NCBI GenBank assembly: GCA_963666805.2
Contig: CAXXWR010000003.1
Coordinates: forward strand, 1 to 64,000
Origin: Fusibacter sp963666805
GTDB taxonomy: Bacteria; Bacillota; Clostridia; Peptostreptococcales; Acidaminobacteraceae
DNA length: 64,000 nucleotides
Reading direction: 5' to 3'
This document shows positions 44,719-52,423 of this stretch, one piece after another. The position numbers and the translations under genes are program-made. The notes below the pieces were generated by a model. That model did not search any database and was not told where the DNA came from. It was given only the letters and a program-made list of their open reading frames with translations. Position 1 is the stretch's first letter. Each line of letters starts with the position of its first letter.

Positions 44719-45681
44719 TCAGTCTTCCTCTTCTACATAATCAGGTTTATGCGTTCTGTAAATAACTGGTGTCGTTCCCATGAGGACGCCTTCTTCTACA
44801 GAAGTTCTCTCCAATAATATGAGTTCTTTTGCAATCGTTGTCATATTTCGTTTAAAATCAGGCGAATTAATATCCTCTATGGCCTTGCCACTTTTCTTAC
44901 GATAATGAGCATAGTGTTTCCAAAGGCGGTTGACAATTTTATTCGGCTGGGAAGGCTGTCTCAAGACCATGAGAATTTCACTTCTCAACCGTTCACTAAA
45001 ATGTTCTATGTCTTTATCCTCTAATTTTGCTAATTGTCGTCCTACTTCTCTTGCCCATTTTTCTTCTAATTCTTGACAAATAAACTTAATATGATGCCAA
45101 ACTTCATAGACTTCTTTTTTAGTGGTCATAGGCACCGTTTTTATCCAATAAAAAGCCAAAAGACGTCTTCTCCAATCCCACCATTTTAAGGGACTTTGTA
45201 AATCGTTTGCTGGAATCAAAAAGAAACCATTGTCCTTTAACAGAGAACCAAAAACCCCTGGGGGTTTACCACGTCTTTGATTTTTCAAAGTCGTTCTATA
45301 GACTCCACATGATGGACTGCCATCCATATAGACATAGGCAACGACATTTCCTCTGTTAAGTGCATCCAAACATGCCATAGCCCCCATTTTAATGTCTTCA
45401 GTGACATCTTGTCCCTTTCGGCTTCTCACACGGCCTTCACCTTTCCACACAGAAGCGCCATCTTCTCCTTGTATATGGATAGGGCTTCTTAAAACCCCCA
45501 TCCCTGACATACATTCTGGACAAACAGGCAACCACACAAAATCATTTTTTTCTCGACCAATATTTTGTAGGAGATTCCATCCCTTCCCGTTGTACCTTAC
45601 GGGACTGCCCATACAACATGCACTAATGCCAATCACTATTTTATCTGTAATAATAATGGGTTCTTTATTCACATTACACAC
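44719..45681 (-). CDS. DUF523-domain protein with unknown helical C-terminal domain
   Basis: This 320-residue soluble protein has a DUF523 domain (about 15-165): GISACCMGSPVRYNGKG, CPECMSGMGVLRSP and GSPSCGVYR are the family's Cys-bearing motifs, suggesting metal or Fe-S binding. The C-terminal about 150 residues are charged and helical (VWHHIKFICQELEEKWAREV) and do not show the DUF1722 pattern usually fused to DUF523. No reaction is known for the family. It begins 15 bases after the TspO-like gene and probably shares its transcript. Confidence 0.75.
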   Translation of the reverse strand: MCNVNKEPIIITDKIVIGISACCMGSPVRYNGKGWNLLQNIGREKNDFVWLPVCPECMSGMGVLRSPIHIQGEDGASVWKGEGRVRSRKGQDVTEDIKMGAMACLDALNRGNVVAYVYMDGSPSCGVYRTTLKNQRRGKPPGVFGSLLKDNGFFLIPANDLQSPLKWWDWRRRLLAFYWIKTVPMTTKKEVYEVWHHIKFICQELEEKWAREVGRQLAKLEDKDIEHFSERLRSEILMVLRQPSQPNKIVNRLWKHYAHYRKKSGKAIEDINSPDFKRNMTTIAKELILLERTSVEEGVLMGTTPVIYRTHKPDYVEEED

Positions 45682-45696
45682 CCTTTCTTATAAAGT

Positions 45697-46455
45697 CTAA
45701 TTTTTCACGATAATCGTATGAAGTAATTGAGATAAAACACCTATTAACATCACAACAATCCCTACAACTGCCGCTACTGCAATGGCTTGATAATTAGTCT
45801 CAGCATGTCTCAAATAGATTCCTAAAAACGCCCAAATAATGACACCATTGTAGACATAATCTTTTCGGTTTAATACACCTAAAAGAACGGCTACAGCCAT
45901 AACGGCAATTGTCCAAACTGCCTCTGGAAAGAGGACACCTCTAAATCCTATAGATACCAAATAAGCACTTATATTGGCAATAGTCGCCACAGAAATCCAT
46001 CCCAAATATAAGCTAAAAGGGGCTGACACACATAATTTCTGCTTAATATCTTGTTTAACACGCGTAATTAAGTATACTCTTATCAGAACAACAAGTAGGC
46101 AAAGCATAATCACTACTGAAAAAAGAATCATCTGGTAATGCCATAAAAAAATCCAAGCAATATTCAAGATACATGAAACAATAAATCCTACAGTAATTCT
46201 CGTATCAACTTTTGCCTGATGAGATCCCAACTCTAATTGATAAATGACAAATAGTAATAACATCAAGTAAATAAGTCCCCATATAGAAAAAGTAAGTCCT
46301 ATCGGTGTAAACAGATTAAAATACATATCTGAAAGTTCACCCGTGTTATAGCCATTAATCGGTAATATATTAGCGAGTGCATTCACCGTGACCATGGCAA
46401 TATAAAAAATAATAGCTGATAATTTTAACACTCTTCTTTTCAACAGTTGATTCAT
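45697..46455 (-). CDS. TspO/MBR-like tryptophan-rich sensory membrane protein
   Basis: This 252-residue protein has about seven hydrophobic helices. The first loop (ANILPINGYNTGELSDMYFNLFTP) and FSIWGLIYLMLL helix match the longer TspO-related family annotated as tryptophan-rich sensory proteins, thought to bind porphyrins or other small molecules. It exceeds the classic TspO length of about 160 residues, as this subfamily does. The start at 46455 follows GGAGGG. It heads a probable operon with the DUF523 and Rieske genes. Three GTATAAAT repeats lie upstream. Confidence 0.75.
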   Translation of the reverse strand: MNQLLKRRVLKLSAIIFYIAMVTVNALANILPINGYNTGELSDMYFNLFTPIGLTFSIWGLIYLMLLLFVIYQLELGSHQAKVDTRITVGFIVSCILNIAWIFLWHYQMILFSVVIMLCLLVVLIRVYLITRVKQDIKQKLCVSAPFSLYLGWISVATIANISAYLVSIGFRGVLFPEAVWTIAVMAVAVLLGVLNRKDYVYNGVIIWAFLGIYLRHAETNYQAIAVAAVVGIVVMLIGVLSQLLHTIIVKN

Positions 46456-46483
46456 GAAACCCTCCAATCTATTTCATTTTGAA

Positions 46484-46517
46484 ATTTATACAAGTATTTA
46501 TACTTCAATATTTATAC
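46484..46517 (-). repeat. Three GTATAAAT direct repeats upstream of the TspO-like gene
   Basis: Exact copies of GTATAAAT (minus strand) lie at 46484-46491, 46496-46503 and 46510-46517, 12 and 14 bases apart. They may be overlapping -10 elements or regulator half-sites. I could not fix a -35. Confidence 0.45.
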
Positions 46518-46619
46518 CCTTATGATTAATTATTATTCTCATTATATCGCCAAAATAGTTCTCATCTAAATCACAATTTGTTATAATAAGACTTAAAAAT
46601 ACTAAGGAGGTCTATTCTC

Positions 46620-46763
46620 ATGAGTAAAAATATTAAAAAGACAGCTGGTCTATTTAGCTTTATTATTGGTATCATAACGCTTATTGTCATGATTCCATGT
46701 GGTATATTGAATATTATTTATGGTACAAAATTACTTTTTTCTAAAAATAAGTCTCAAAACTAA
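46620..46763 (+). CDS. Small single-span membrane protein (47 residues)
   Basis: The frame begins MSKNIKKTAG and has a hydrophobic core (LFSFIIGIITLIVMIPCGIL) followed by NIIYGTKLLFSKNKSQN, basic at both ends. AAGGAGG (46604-46610) lies 9 bases before the ATG, TATAAT (46582-46587) is a credible -10, and a strong terminator follows 18 bases after the stop. This full set makes it a real gene despite its size. I recognise no family. The Pro-Cys-Gly in the helix is a possible bend or thiol site. Confidence 0.75.
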   Translation: MSKNIKKTAGLFSFIIGIITLIVMIPCGILNIIYGTKLLFSKNKSQN

Positions 46764-46781
46764 TCCCATCATGATCATGAA

Positions 46782-46826
46782 AAAAAGTTGTCTCGTCTAG
46801 ATAAACTAGATGAAGACAACTTTTAT
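46782..46826. terminator. Terminator between the small protein gene and hemerythrin gene
   Basis: AAAAAGTTGTCT pairs with AGACAACTTTT around an inner TCTAG/CTAGA stem. T runs flank both strands. Confidence 0.85.
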
Positions 46827-46865
46827 TATTAATCGAGGTTATGTATTGCTACAACTAAGCTACCC

Positions 46866-47267
46866 TTATTTTTTTATGTGTTTTGCCACATCCTTATCTA
46901 GCTTTTTAATATGAGAGAAAAACCAACCTGACATTAAGTTATTTAATTTAATAGAATTCAGTGAAGAAGTTGGATTTTCATGAATAGCCTTGGCAAGCTC
47001 ATCAATTTCTTTAATAAAATAATCGTGTTTTCTCTTATGAGAAAGATAATCTGGGTAACCGCTATTTTTTTGAAGCATCTCTTCTTCTCTAAAATGTTTT
47101 TTAACATAAGCACTTAAAAAATCAATCATTTCGGTTAAATGCTCTGTTCCCTTTCCAGACATCATAGCATTAGATAATTCTGCTGCCTTATTAATAATTT
47201 TACGATGATCCTCATCGATTTTCATATTGTTGGTTTTCAATTCTTCAGACCACTTAAAAATTTCCAT
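46866..47267 (-). CDS. Bacteriohemerythrin (second copy)
   Basis: This is a 133-residue hemerythrin with all di-iron ligands: His21 (DEDH), His58 and Glu62 (HFREEE), His77 and His81 (HKRKH), His119 and Asp124 (HIKKLD). It differs from the first copy at many positions, so this is not a recent duplication. The start at 47267 follows AAAGGAG. About 140 bases upstream is a TGTCA-N4-TGACA dyad that could bind a Crp/Fnr-type regulator. Likely role: O2 or NO handling. Confidence 0.94.
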   Translation of the reverse strand: MEIFKWSEELKTNNMKIDEDHRKIINKAAELSNAMMSGKGTEHLTEMIDFLSAYVKKHFREEEMLQKNSGYPDYLSHKRKHDYFIKEIDELAKAIHENPTSSLNSIKLNNLMSGWFFSHIKKLDKDVAKHIKK

Positions 47268-47404
47268 AATAACTCCTTTCAATGTTTGACCATTGTTTCT
47301 AAGATTTTTATAAATACTACGCTGTGGTCATTATTTACCCTTATTTCATTTCACTAATCAAAAGGCCTTCTAAGTTATCGAAAAAAAATCCTCCCTATTT
47401 ATGC

Positions 47405-47438
47405 TGTCAATATTGACATCCACTCACATGTCAATATT
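47405..47438 (-). promoter_or_regulatory. Operator-like dyad upstream of the second hemerythrin gene
   Basis: A perfect 14-base palindrome, TGTCAATATTGACA (47405-47418), is followed by another TGTCAATATT (47429-47438), giving two overlapping inverted repeats. The form TGTCA-N4-TGACA fits Crp/Fnr-family sites, including NO-responsive HcpR-like ones. No promoter was confidently placed between it and the gene. Confidence 0.5.
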
Positions 47439-47476
47439 ACAGTCATAGAATAGAAAGGATAGAAAACAATTTTATT

Positions 47477-49219
47477 CTAAATTTTAAAACGGCTAATTTC
47501 AGATTGTAAACGCTCTGAAATCTCAGATAAAAACTCGCCTGATTCAGCAATTTCTTCAATAATCATGGTTTGCTGAGTCATCGCTGCCGATGCTTCTTCA
47601 TTTCCTGCAGCATTTTCTTCAGAAATGGCCGATAAATTTTGTGTTAATTCAATAATCGCATTTTTATTTTGATCCATTTTACTAGAGGACTGATTGAGTT
47701 CATTGAGTAAATGTTTAATGTCATCTATCAGGTCAGCAATTGATTCAAATTTAGATTCTGTATTTCTAACACTGTCCGTTTGAATTTTAATCGTTAATGC
47801 CGCCTGTTCAGAATACTGAACAGCTTCCTCGGATTGTATTTTAAGTTCATTAATAACCGTCTGTATATCTTCCGTAAAGGCAGAGGATTGTTCTGCTAGT
47901 TTTCTAATTTCCTCAGCCACTACAGCAAACCCTCTGCCTGATTCTCCAGCTCTTGCTGCTTCAATGGCTGCATTTAAAGCCAGAAGATTGGTTTGAGTCG
48001 CTATATTTTGGATCATCACGCTGGATGCTTCAATTTTTTCAGCACTCTGATTGTTTTGAATAATAATATCTCTAATTTTACGGGATGCCTTATTATTTTC
48101 TTGTGTCTTCTCGATTAACTCATCGACGATTTCTATACCTTCAATTTTTTGATGGTCAATTTGATCCACCTTCCCATTTAACTGACTTCGCAGTTGGGCG
48201 TCATTTTCAAGTTGATTGCCTAAATCATCAATACTATTTGCCACATTTTCAGTATCTTCTGCTTGTGCAGTTGTCCCCTTTGCCATTTCTTCGATAGTAT
48301 TGGCAACTTCTTCAATAGACTCAACCGCTACACTGGACTTATTTTTAAGGACTTCCGCAGATTCATTGGCTTCATTGATGGTATCTTTGGTTTGTATAAC
48401 AAAATTACTAACATTTTCTTTCATCGTTAAGATTGACTGCGAAGCTGTTCCAAGTTCGTCTTTTAGTACCGTCAACCGTTCCATATGATGGTCATTTTCT
48501 TTTCTAAAATCCAAAACAGATAATTTTTCAATATAATGAATCAATTCAATAATAGGTCTTGTTAGAATACTACCATTAATATAAGCGATAATCCCCATAA
48601 GGACCACTATAATTAGAGTAGCAATACCAATATTTCTATAAACAGTTCCTTTACCTTCTTTCAAAATCGTATCCATGGTATGCGTCTCTACACCTACAAA
48701 ATAAATACCAATAACTTGCCCATTACTGTCTTTCATAGGCTCATATTTTGTAATGTAATCTTTTCCTAAAATATTAGCTTGACCCAGATACGTTTTTCCT
48801 GCCAGCATTTCTACCATAACTGGTCCATTCGGATCTAACTCTGTACCAACAACACGTTCACCACTATCATTTTTAATGGTGGTAATAGCTCTAATAAATT
48901 GATCGTCTTTTCGTTCAAAAATAGTCGCTAGAATATTCATTTTATTTCCTACTTGATCAATATAGTCATATCGTCCCTCTATTGGCACACCTGATTCATC
49001 TACTAAAGTCCCCTCTTGAAGAGAGAGCGTCCCAAATTCTTCATTTAAATAAAGCTCTAACATCCCCTCTGCTGAATCCAGATTACTCAAAAATTGTGTA
49101 TTCACAACTTCTTCAACCATCAAGTTGTTACTATAAATACTTGCTGCCAAAGAAAATACAATGGCTACAATAATAAGCAATAAAAAAACACTTGTAATTT
49201 TTAATTTTAAACTCTTCAT
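47477..49219 (-). CDS. Methyl-accepting chemotaxis protein with single-Cache sensor
   Basis: This 580-residue chemoreceptor has TM1 (about 7-28), an extracellular single-Cache-like domain (about 35-190; EGRYDYIDQVGNKMNILATI, VGVETH before TM2), TM2 (about 195-217), HAMP (about 218-270), and a long coiled-coil signalling domain with the hairpin tip IATQTNLLALNAAIEAARAG. It signals to CheA/CheW, which are not in the window. The Cache fold usually binds small organic acids or amines. The 209 bases after it hold the hemerythrin dyad and leader. Confidence 0.95.
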   Translation of the reverse strand: MKSLKLKITSVFLLLIIVAIVFSLAASIYSNNLMVEEVVNTQFLSNLDSAEGMLELYLNEEFGTLSLQEGTLVDESGVPIEGRYDYIDQVGNKMNILATIFERKDDQFIRAITTIKNDSGERVVGTELDPNGPVMVEMLAGKTYLGQANILGKDYITKYEPMKDSNGQVIGIYFVGVETHTMDTILKEGKGTVYRNIGIATLIIVVLMGIIAYINGSILTRPIIELIHYIEKLSVLDFRKENDHHMERLTVLKDELGTASQSILTMKENVSNFVIQTKDTINEANESAEVLKNKSSVAVESIEEVANTIEEMAKGTTAQAEDTENVANSIDDLGNQLENDAQLRSQLNGKVDQIDHQKIEGIEIVDELIEKTQENNKASRKIRDIIIQNNQSAEKIEASSVMIQNIATQTNLLALNAAIEAARAGESGRGFAVVAEEIRKLAEQSSAFTEDIQTVINELKIQSEEAVQYSEQAALTIKIQTDSVRNTESKFESIADLIDDIKHLLNELNQSSSKMDQNKNAIIELTQNLSAISEENAAGNEEASAAMTQQTMIIEEIAESGEFLSEISERLQSEISRFKI

Positions 49220-49366
49220 TGTCTCACCTCACGCTGTTATTACTCTTTATTATATCCAATAATTGACATACTATTCACAAAAACTAGAAATATTGCTAAA
49301 AAAATTATTTTAATATAATAGCTTTGAGAAAAGTAATATTAAATGGATTCATTTTGTTCTCACACT

Positions 49367-49397
49367 AAAAAATCAGCGGCATAATGTCGCTGATTTT
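49367..49397 (-). terminator. Terminator of the CaCA exchanger gene
   Basis: The stem AAAATCAGCG/CGCTGATTTT has a 9-base loop and T run on the minus strand, 30 bases past the stop. Confidence 0.8.
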
Positions 49398-49426
49398 CAA
49401 CATTTTTTATAATTTATTAATAGGCT

Positions 49427-50425
49427 TTAAATATAATTAAGAACTAAATACACTAAATAGAAGGCAAGTAAAAGGCCTCCTTCTAACTTTGAAATGGTCC
49501 TCTTTTTGGATAAAGAAAAGAGTCTGAATGATAAAAGAATTAAGACCATTGCTGGAAATTGTAAGTGATAAAAATGATTGGGCACAACAAGGCCACCTTT
49601 AGTGACTGCTGCTGCAGAACCTACCACAAATAAAATATTCAAAATATCAGCACCGACAACATTTCCTACGGCTAATTCGCCATGTCCTTTCTTGACTGCT
49701 GTAATTGCAGTGACAAGTTCAGGTAAGCTCGTACCAAAAGCGACAATAGTTGCTGCTATAATACTTTCAGGAATCCCAATTCGTATAGCAGAAACTTCCA
49801 CTGATGGAATTAAAATTTTTGATGAAAGAATCACGACTGCAATCCCAAAGACTACCTTTGCCAGTTGTAGCCATACCGAAGAACTGTCTTCACTTATTTC
49901 TTCTTCATTAGGGCCACTTTCTTTTGACCATTTAATACTCATAACAATATAAGCGATTAAAAGAATAACAAAAATAATACCTACCATTTGCGAAACGCTT
50001 CCATGTTCAGTTGCAGAAAAAATAGGCAAAGCGACAATAGTCAGTAAAATGCCTAACCAAAACTGCATACGTCCTTGTCTTTTGATGATCATATCATCAA
50101 TTGGAATTCTTCCAAGGAGAGAGGCTATCCCAATAATGAGACCCGTGTCAACAATAATAGAACCAATGGCATTTCCAAGTGCCAAATCCGGTTTTCCATT
50201 AATCGCCGCCATTACTGAAACAGATGCTTCAGGTAAAGTCGTTCCTAAGGAAACAATGGTTGCGCCAATTACCATTTTAGGAATTCCCCATCTTACAGAT
50301 AAGCTCACCGCTTCATCAACTAGTAAATCTGCACCTTTACTAATTGTAAATAGCATTGCTGCTATAATTAAGAATAAACCGATCGTGGGCAGATCTGAAA
50401 TAAAACTGTAAATCAAAGTGTCCAT
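49427..50425 (-). CDS. CaCA-family cation exchanger (YrbG-like), Mn-riboswitch controlled
   Basis: This 332-residue protein has two alpha-repeat motifs, GTTLPEASVSVMAAINGKPD (from 59) and GTSLPELVTAITAVKKGHGE (from 231), each with the acidic ion-binding Glu. About ten helices are split by an acidic cytosolic loop (KESGPNEEEISEDSSS). The family exchanges Ca2+ for Na+ or K+. The gene's leader is a yybP-ykoY manganese riboswitch, so the physiological ion here is probably Mn2+, or both. RBS AAAGGA. Confidence 0.9.
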   Translation of the reverse strand: MDTLIYSFISDLPTIGLFLIIAAMLFTISKGADLLVDEAVSLSVRWGIPKMVIGATIVSLGTTLPEASVSVMAAINGKPDLALGNAIGSIIVDTGLIIGIASLLGRIPIDDMIIKRQGRMQFWLGILLTIVALPIFSATEHGSVSQMVGIIFVILLIAYIVMSIKWSKESGPNEEEISEDSSSVWLQLAKVVFGIAVVILSSKILIPSVEVSAIRIGIPESIIAATIVAFGTSLPELVTAITAVKKGHGELAVGNVVGADILNILFVVGSAAAVTKGGLVVPNHFYHLQFPAMVLILLSFRLFSLSKKRTISKLEGGLLLAFYLVYLVLNYI

Positions 50426-50512
50426 ATACTCTATTTCCTTTCTTGGTTGTCATATCCTCCTTCTGAAGGACATTGTTACACACCTGATTGCCTATAAAAT
50501 ACGGGATGACAC

Positions 50513-50630
50513 AAAAAAAGACCCTACACCCAGGTGTAGAGTCTCACTAGACAAATTTGCCATCAAAGCCGGGATTTCTCCGTATTGACGACTTTGATAC
50601 CTTAAGATAAGGCAAGTTACTCCCTCTGAA
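50513..50630 (-). promoter_or_regulatory. yybP-ykoY manganese riboswitch (before CaCA exchanger)
   Basis: The minus-strand leader has GGGAGTAAC (50617-50625), GTCGTCAATACGG, CCCGGC and the closing GAGACT in canonical order. A terminator stem (AGACTCTACACC with GGTGTAGGGTCT, 50519-50544) and seven Ts follow directly. Mn2+ should turn the exchanger on. Confidence 0.9.
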
Positions 50631-50633
50631 AGT

Positions 50634-50662
50634 ATTTTAACCCCTTAGATGCCACTTGTCAA
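50634..50662 (-). promoter_or_regulatory. Promoter of the second manganese riboswitch
   Basis: On the minus strand TTGACA (50657-50662), 17 bases and TAAAAT (50634-50639) give a start near 50627, at the aptamer's first helix. Confidence 0.78.
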
Positions 50663-50766
50663 TTCATCATTTGAATAATTATCAAGAGATTTTATGAGTC
50701 TATTGATATAAATGTCATTTTTTTGGTATATATCAAATAATCGTTACCAGAAATGGGGGGAATTCT

Positions 50767-51966
50767 ATGGAGAAGGCCGAAATTATAGCTATTTTTTTTA
50801 AGTGTGCTGAAACAAATGATTTCATCACTTGGAACAAATTCAGACGTAAAAATCGAAAAATTAAAATTGATTTTTCTGGAGAATCACTTCACCAAATTGA
50901 AATTTCAAAATTTAATCTCAATCTGATTGCATTTGATGGTGCAAGTTTAAGGCGATCTCGTTTTGATAATTGTAATTTTAACAATGCTACTTTTGTTGAA
51001 ACCGAATGCTTTGGAGCACATTTTAACAACTGTGCTATGGTCTCAAATCATTTTACAAAAGCCAATCTATCCATGGCGGTTTTTGATCATTCTGATTTGA
51101 GATTTTCCACTTTTGAATATGCCAAAATCCATCAGGTTAAAATGCTGAATTGCCAAGGTTACCATATTGATTTTTTTAGTGCTTCTTTCAATAATACTGA
51201 TTTAAGTGGTAGCAACTTTAAATTTTCAAATCTTAGCAGTTGCGATTTATCTAAAGTTGAGCTTCGAGATGTCAATTTTGAAGCCGCCGTCGTTGATGGT
51301 AAGACAATCGTTTGGGATTGCTACTATAATGTTAATACCAACTTTACAGGCGTTGGTCTTTCAAGTTGTCGGATTGAACCCGTCCTCATGTCAAGCTTTC
51401 AGTGTAATATTCGCCGTATGTGGTGGATGAATTGGTATAAAGAGAATATGAATACCTCTAAAGAACATTTACATAACAAAAATAGCAATTGGTACAAAAA
51501 AATAATTAGCTTTTTTAAATATATTTTTAAAGGCTTCTCTACAGCAGTTGTTAAAGGCTTTTGGTGGATTACCGACTATGGTTCTTCCACTGTTAGACTA
51601 TTAATGGTCTTCTTGGCACTCACGCTCTTTTTCACTGCTATATATAGTATCTTTCCACATCTCACCAATGACGTTATTCTCAATGAATCAACCAGTTTAT
51701 CACATGTTCTGGTGAGAGCTCTGTATTTTTCAATTGTGGTGAATACAGGATTAGGATTTGGGGAAATTAATGCCTCAGAAATGAGCTATGCAGGGCACTT
51801 TATTATTAGTATGCATTCACTTATTGGATTCATACTGCTTGGTGCCTTCCTCGTTAGAATAGGTATCCTCTTCCAAGGAGAATTTCCAGTTGCCAAAGAA
51901 CGTTTAAATACCATTATAGATTTCAAAGAGGAGGAATACAATGCCAGCGAAAACAATCATCATTGA
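50767..51966 (+). CDS. Pentapeptide-repeat protein fused to a two-helix K+-channel-like pore
   Basis: This 399-residue protein has pentapeptide repeats (about 35-175) with the A(N/D)Lxx/F-type period (FDNCNFNNATF, LSGSNFKFSNLSSCDLS) that fold into a right-handed beta-helix. Then come a basic amphipathic stretch, TM1 (about 277-296), a pore loop with TGLGFGE (327-333, compare K+ filter TVGYGD), and TM2 (about 343-366). The order suggests a cytosolic beta-helix gating an ion channel. The filter lacks the canonical Thr next to the first Gly, so selectivity is uncertain. It overlaps the CheY-like gene by 26 bases. RBS GGGGGAA; no promoter was fixed. Confidence 0.8.
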   Translation: MEKAEIIAIFFKCAETNDFITWNKFRRKNRKIKIDFSGESLHQIEISKFNLNLIAFDGASLRRSRFDNCNFNNATFVETECFGAHFNNCAMVSNHFTKANLSMAVFDHSDLRFSTFEYAKIHQVKMLNCQGYHIDFFSASFNNTDLSGSNFKFSNLSSCDLSKVELRDVNFEAAVVDGKTIVWDCYYNVNTNFTGVGLSSCRIEPVLMSSFQCNIRRMWWMNWYKENMNTSKEHLHNKNSNWYKKIISFFKYIFKGFSTAVVKGFWWITDYGSSTVRLLMVFLALTLFFTAIYSIFPHLTNDVILNESTSLSHVLVRALYFSIVVNTGLGFGEINASEMSYAGHFIISMHSLIGFILLGAFLVRIGILFQGEFPVAKERLNTIIDFKEEEYNASENNHH

Positions 51967-52327
51967 TGACAGTAGGTTATTTAGAGAAATACTTAGAAAC
52001 GCATGCACCGAAATTGGTTGTGAAGTTGTGCAAGAATACGGTAGAGGTGATACCTTCCTCACAGAACTTGAAGAAGGAAAATACCTTGATTCAGAAATTT
52101 TATTTTTAGATATTAATATGCCTGGAAAATCAGGGAAAGATTTAATTGATCCTATCTTGGATGTTCATCCCGAACTTGTCATCATTATGATTTCAACCTT
52201 TAATGATATGCAAACTGTTGATGAATGCCTTGACCTCGGTGCCACTAACTACATCAATAAAGATACCAAAATAGGACAAATGAAAGCGATTATTAAAAAC
52301 ACCTTAGAAATGAATGGTGTCATCTAA
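51941..52327 (+). CDS. Single-domain CheY-like response regulator
   Basis: This 128-residue receiver domain has the acidic pair (IIIDDS, 9-10), phospho-acceptor Asp57 (FLDINMPGKSG), Thr/Ser in ISTF and Lys107 (YINKDT). It has no output domain, so it acts by protein contact. Its RBS (GAGGAGG) and first eight codons lie inside the 3' end of the channel gene, so the two are translationally coupled and probably act together. An overlap this long with a channel gene is uncommon. A strong terminator ends the pair. Confidence 0.92.
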   Translation: MPAKTIIIDDSRLFREILRNACTEIGCEVVQEYGRGDTFLTELEEGKYLDSEILFLDINMPGKSGKDLIDPILDVHPELVIIMISTFNDMQTVDECLDLGATNYINKDTKIGQMKAIIKNTLEMNGVI

Positions 52328-52356
52328 ATTAACCTTAAAACCCTAACCAAACCAAC

Positions 52357-52400
52357 AAAAACCAGAAGGCTATGATTAAGTATCAAGCCTTCTGGTTTTT
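52357..52400. terminator. Bidirectional terminator after the channel-CheY pair
   Basis: AAAACCAGAAGGCT pairs with AGCCTTCTGGTTTT (interrupted near the loop), with T runs both ways. It also ends the convergent REC-HD-GYP gene. Confidence 0.88.
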
Positions 52401-52423
52401 TAGTACACGTCATTATTCTATTT

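Noticed and set aside
49578..50411. Two open frames opposite the CaCA exchanger gene
   Set aside because: Low-complexity shadows (Ile/Thr-rich) of hydrophobic helices; no RBS.
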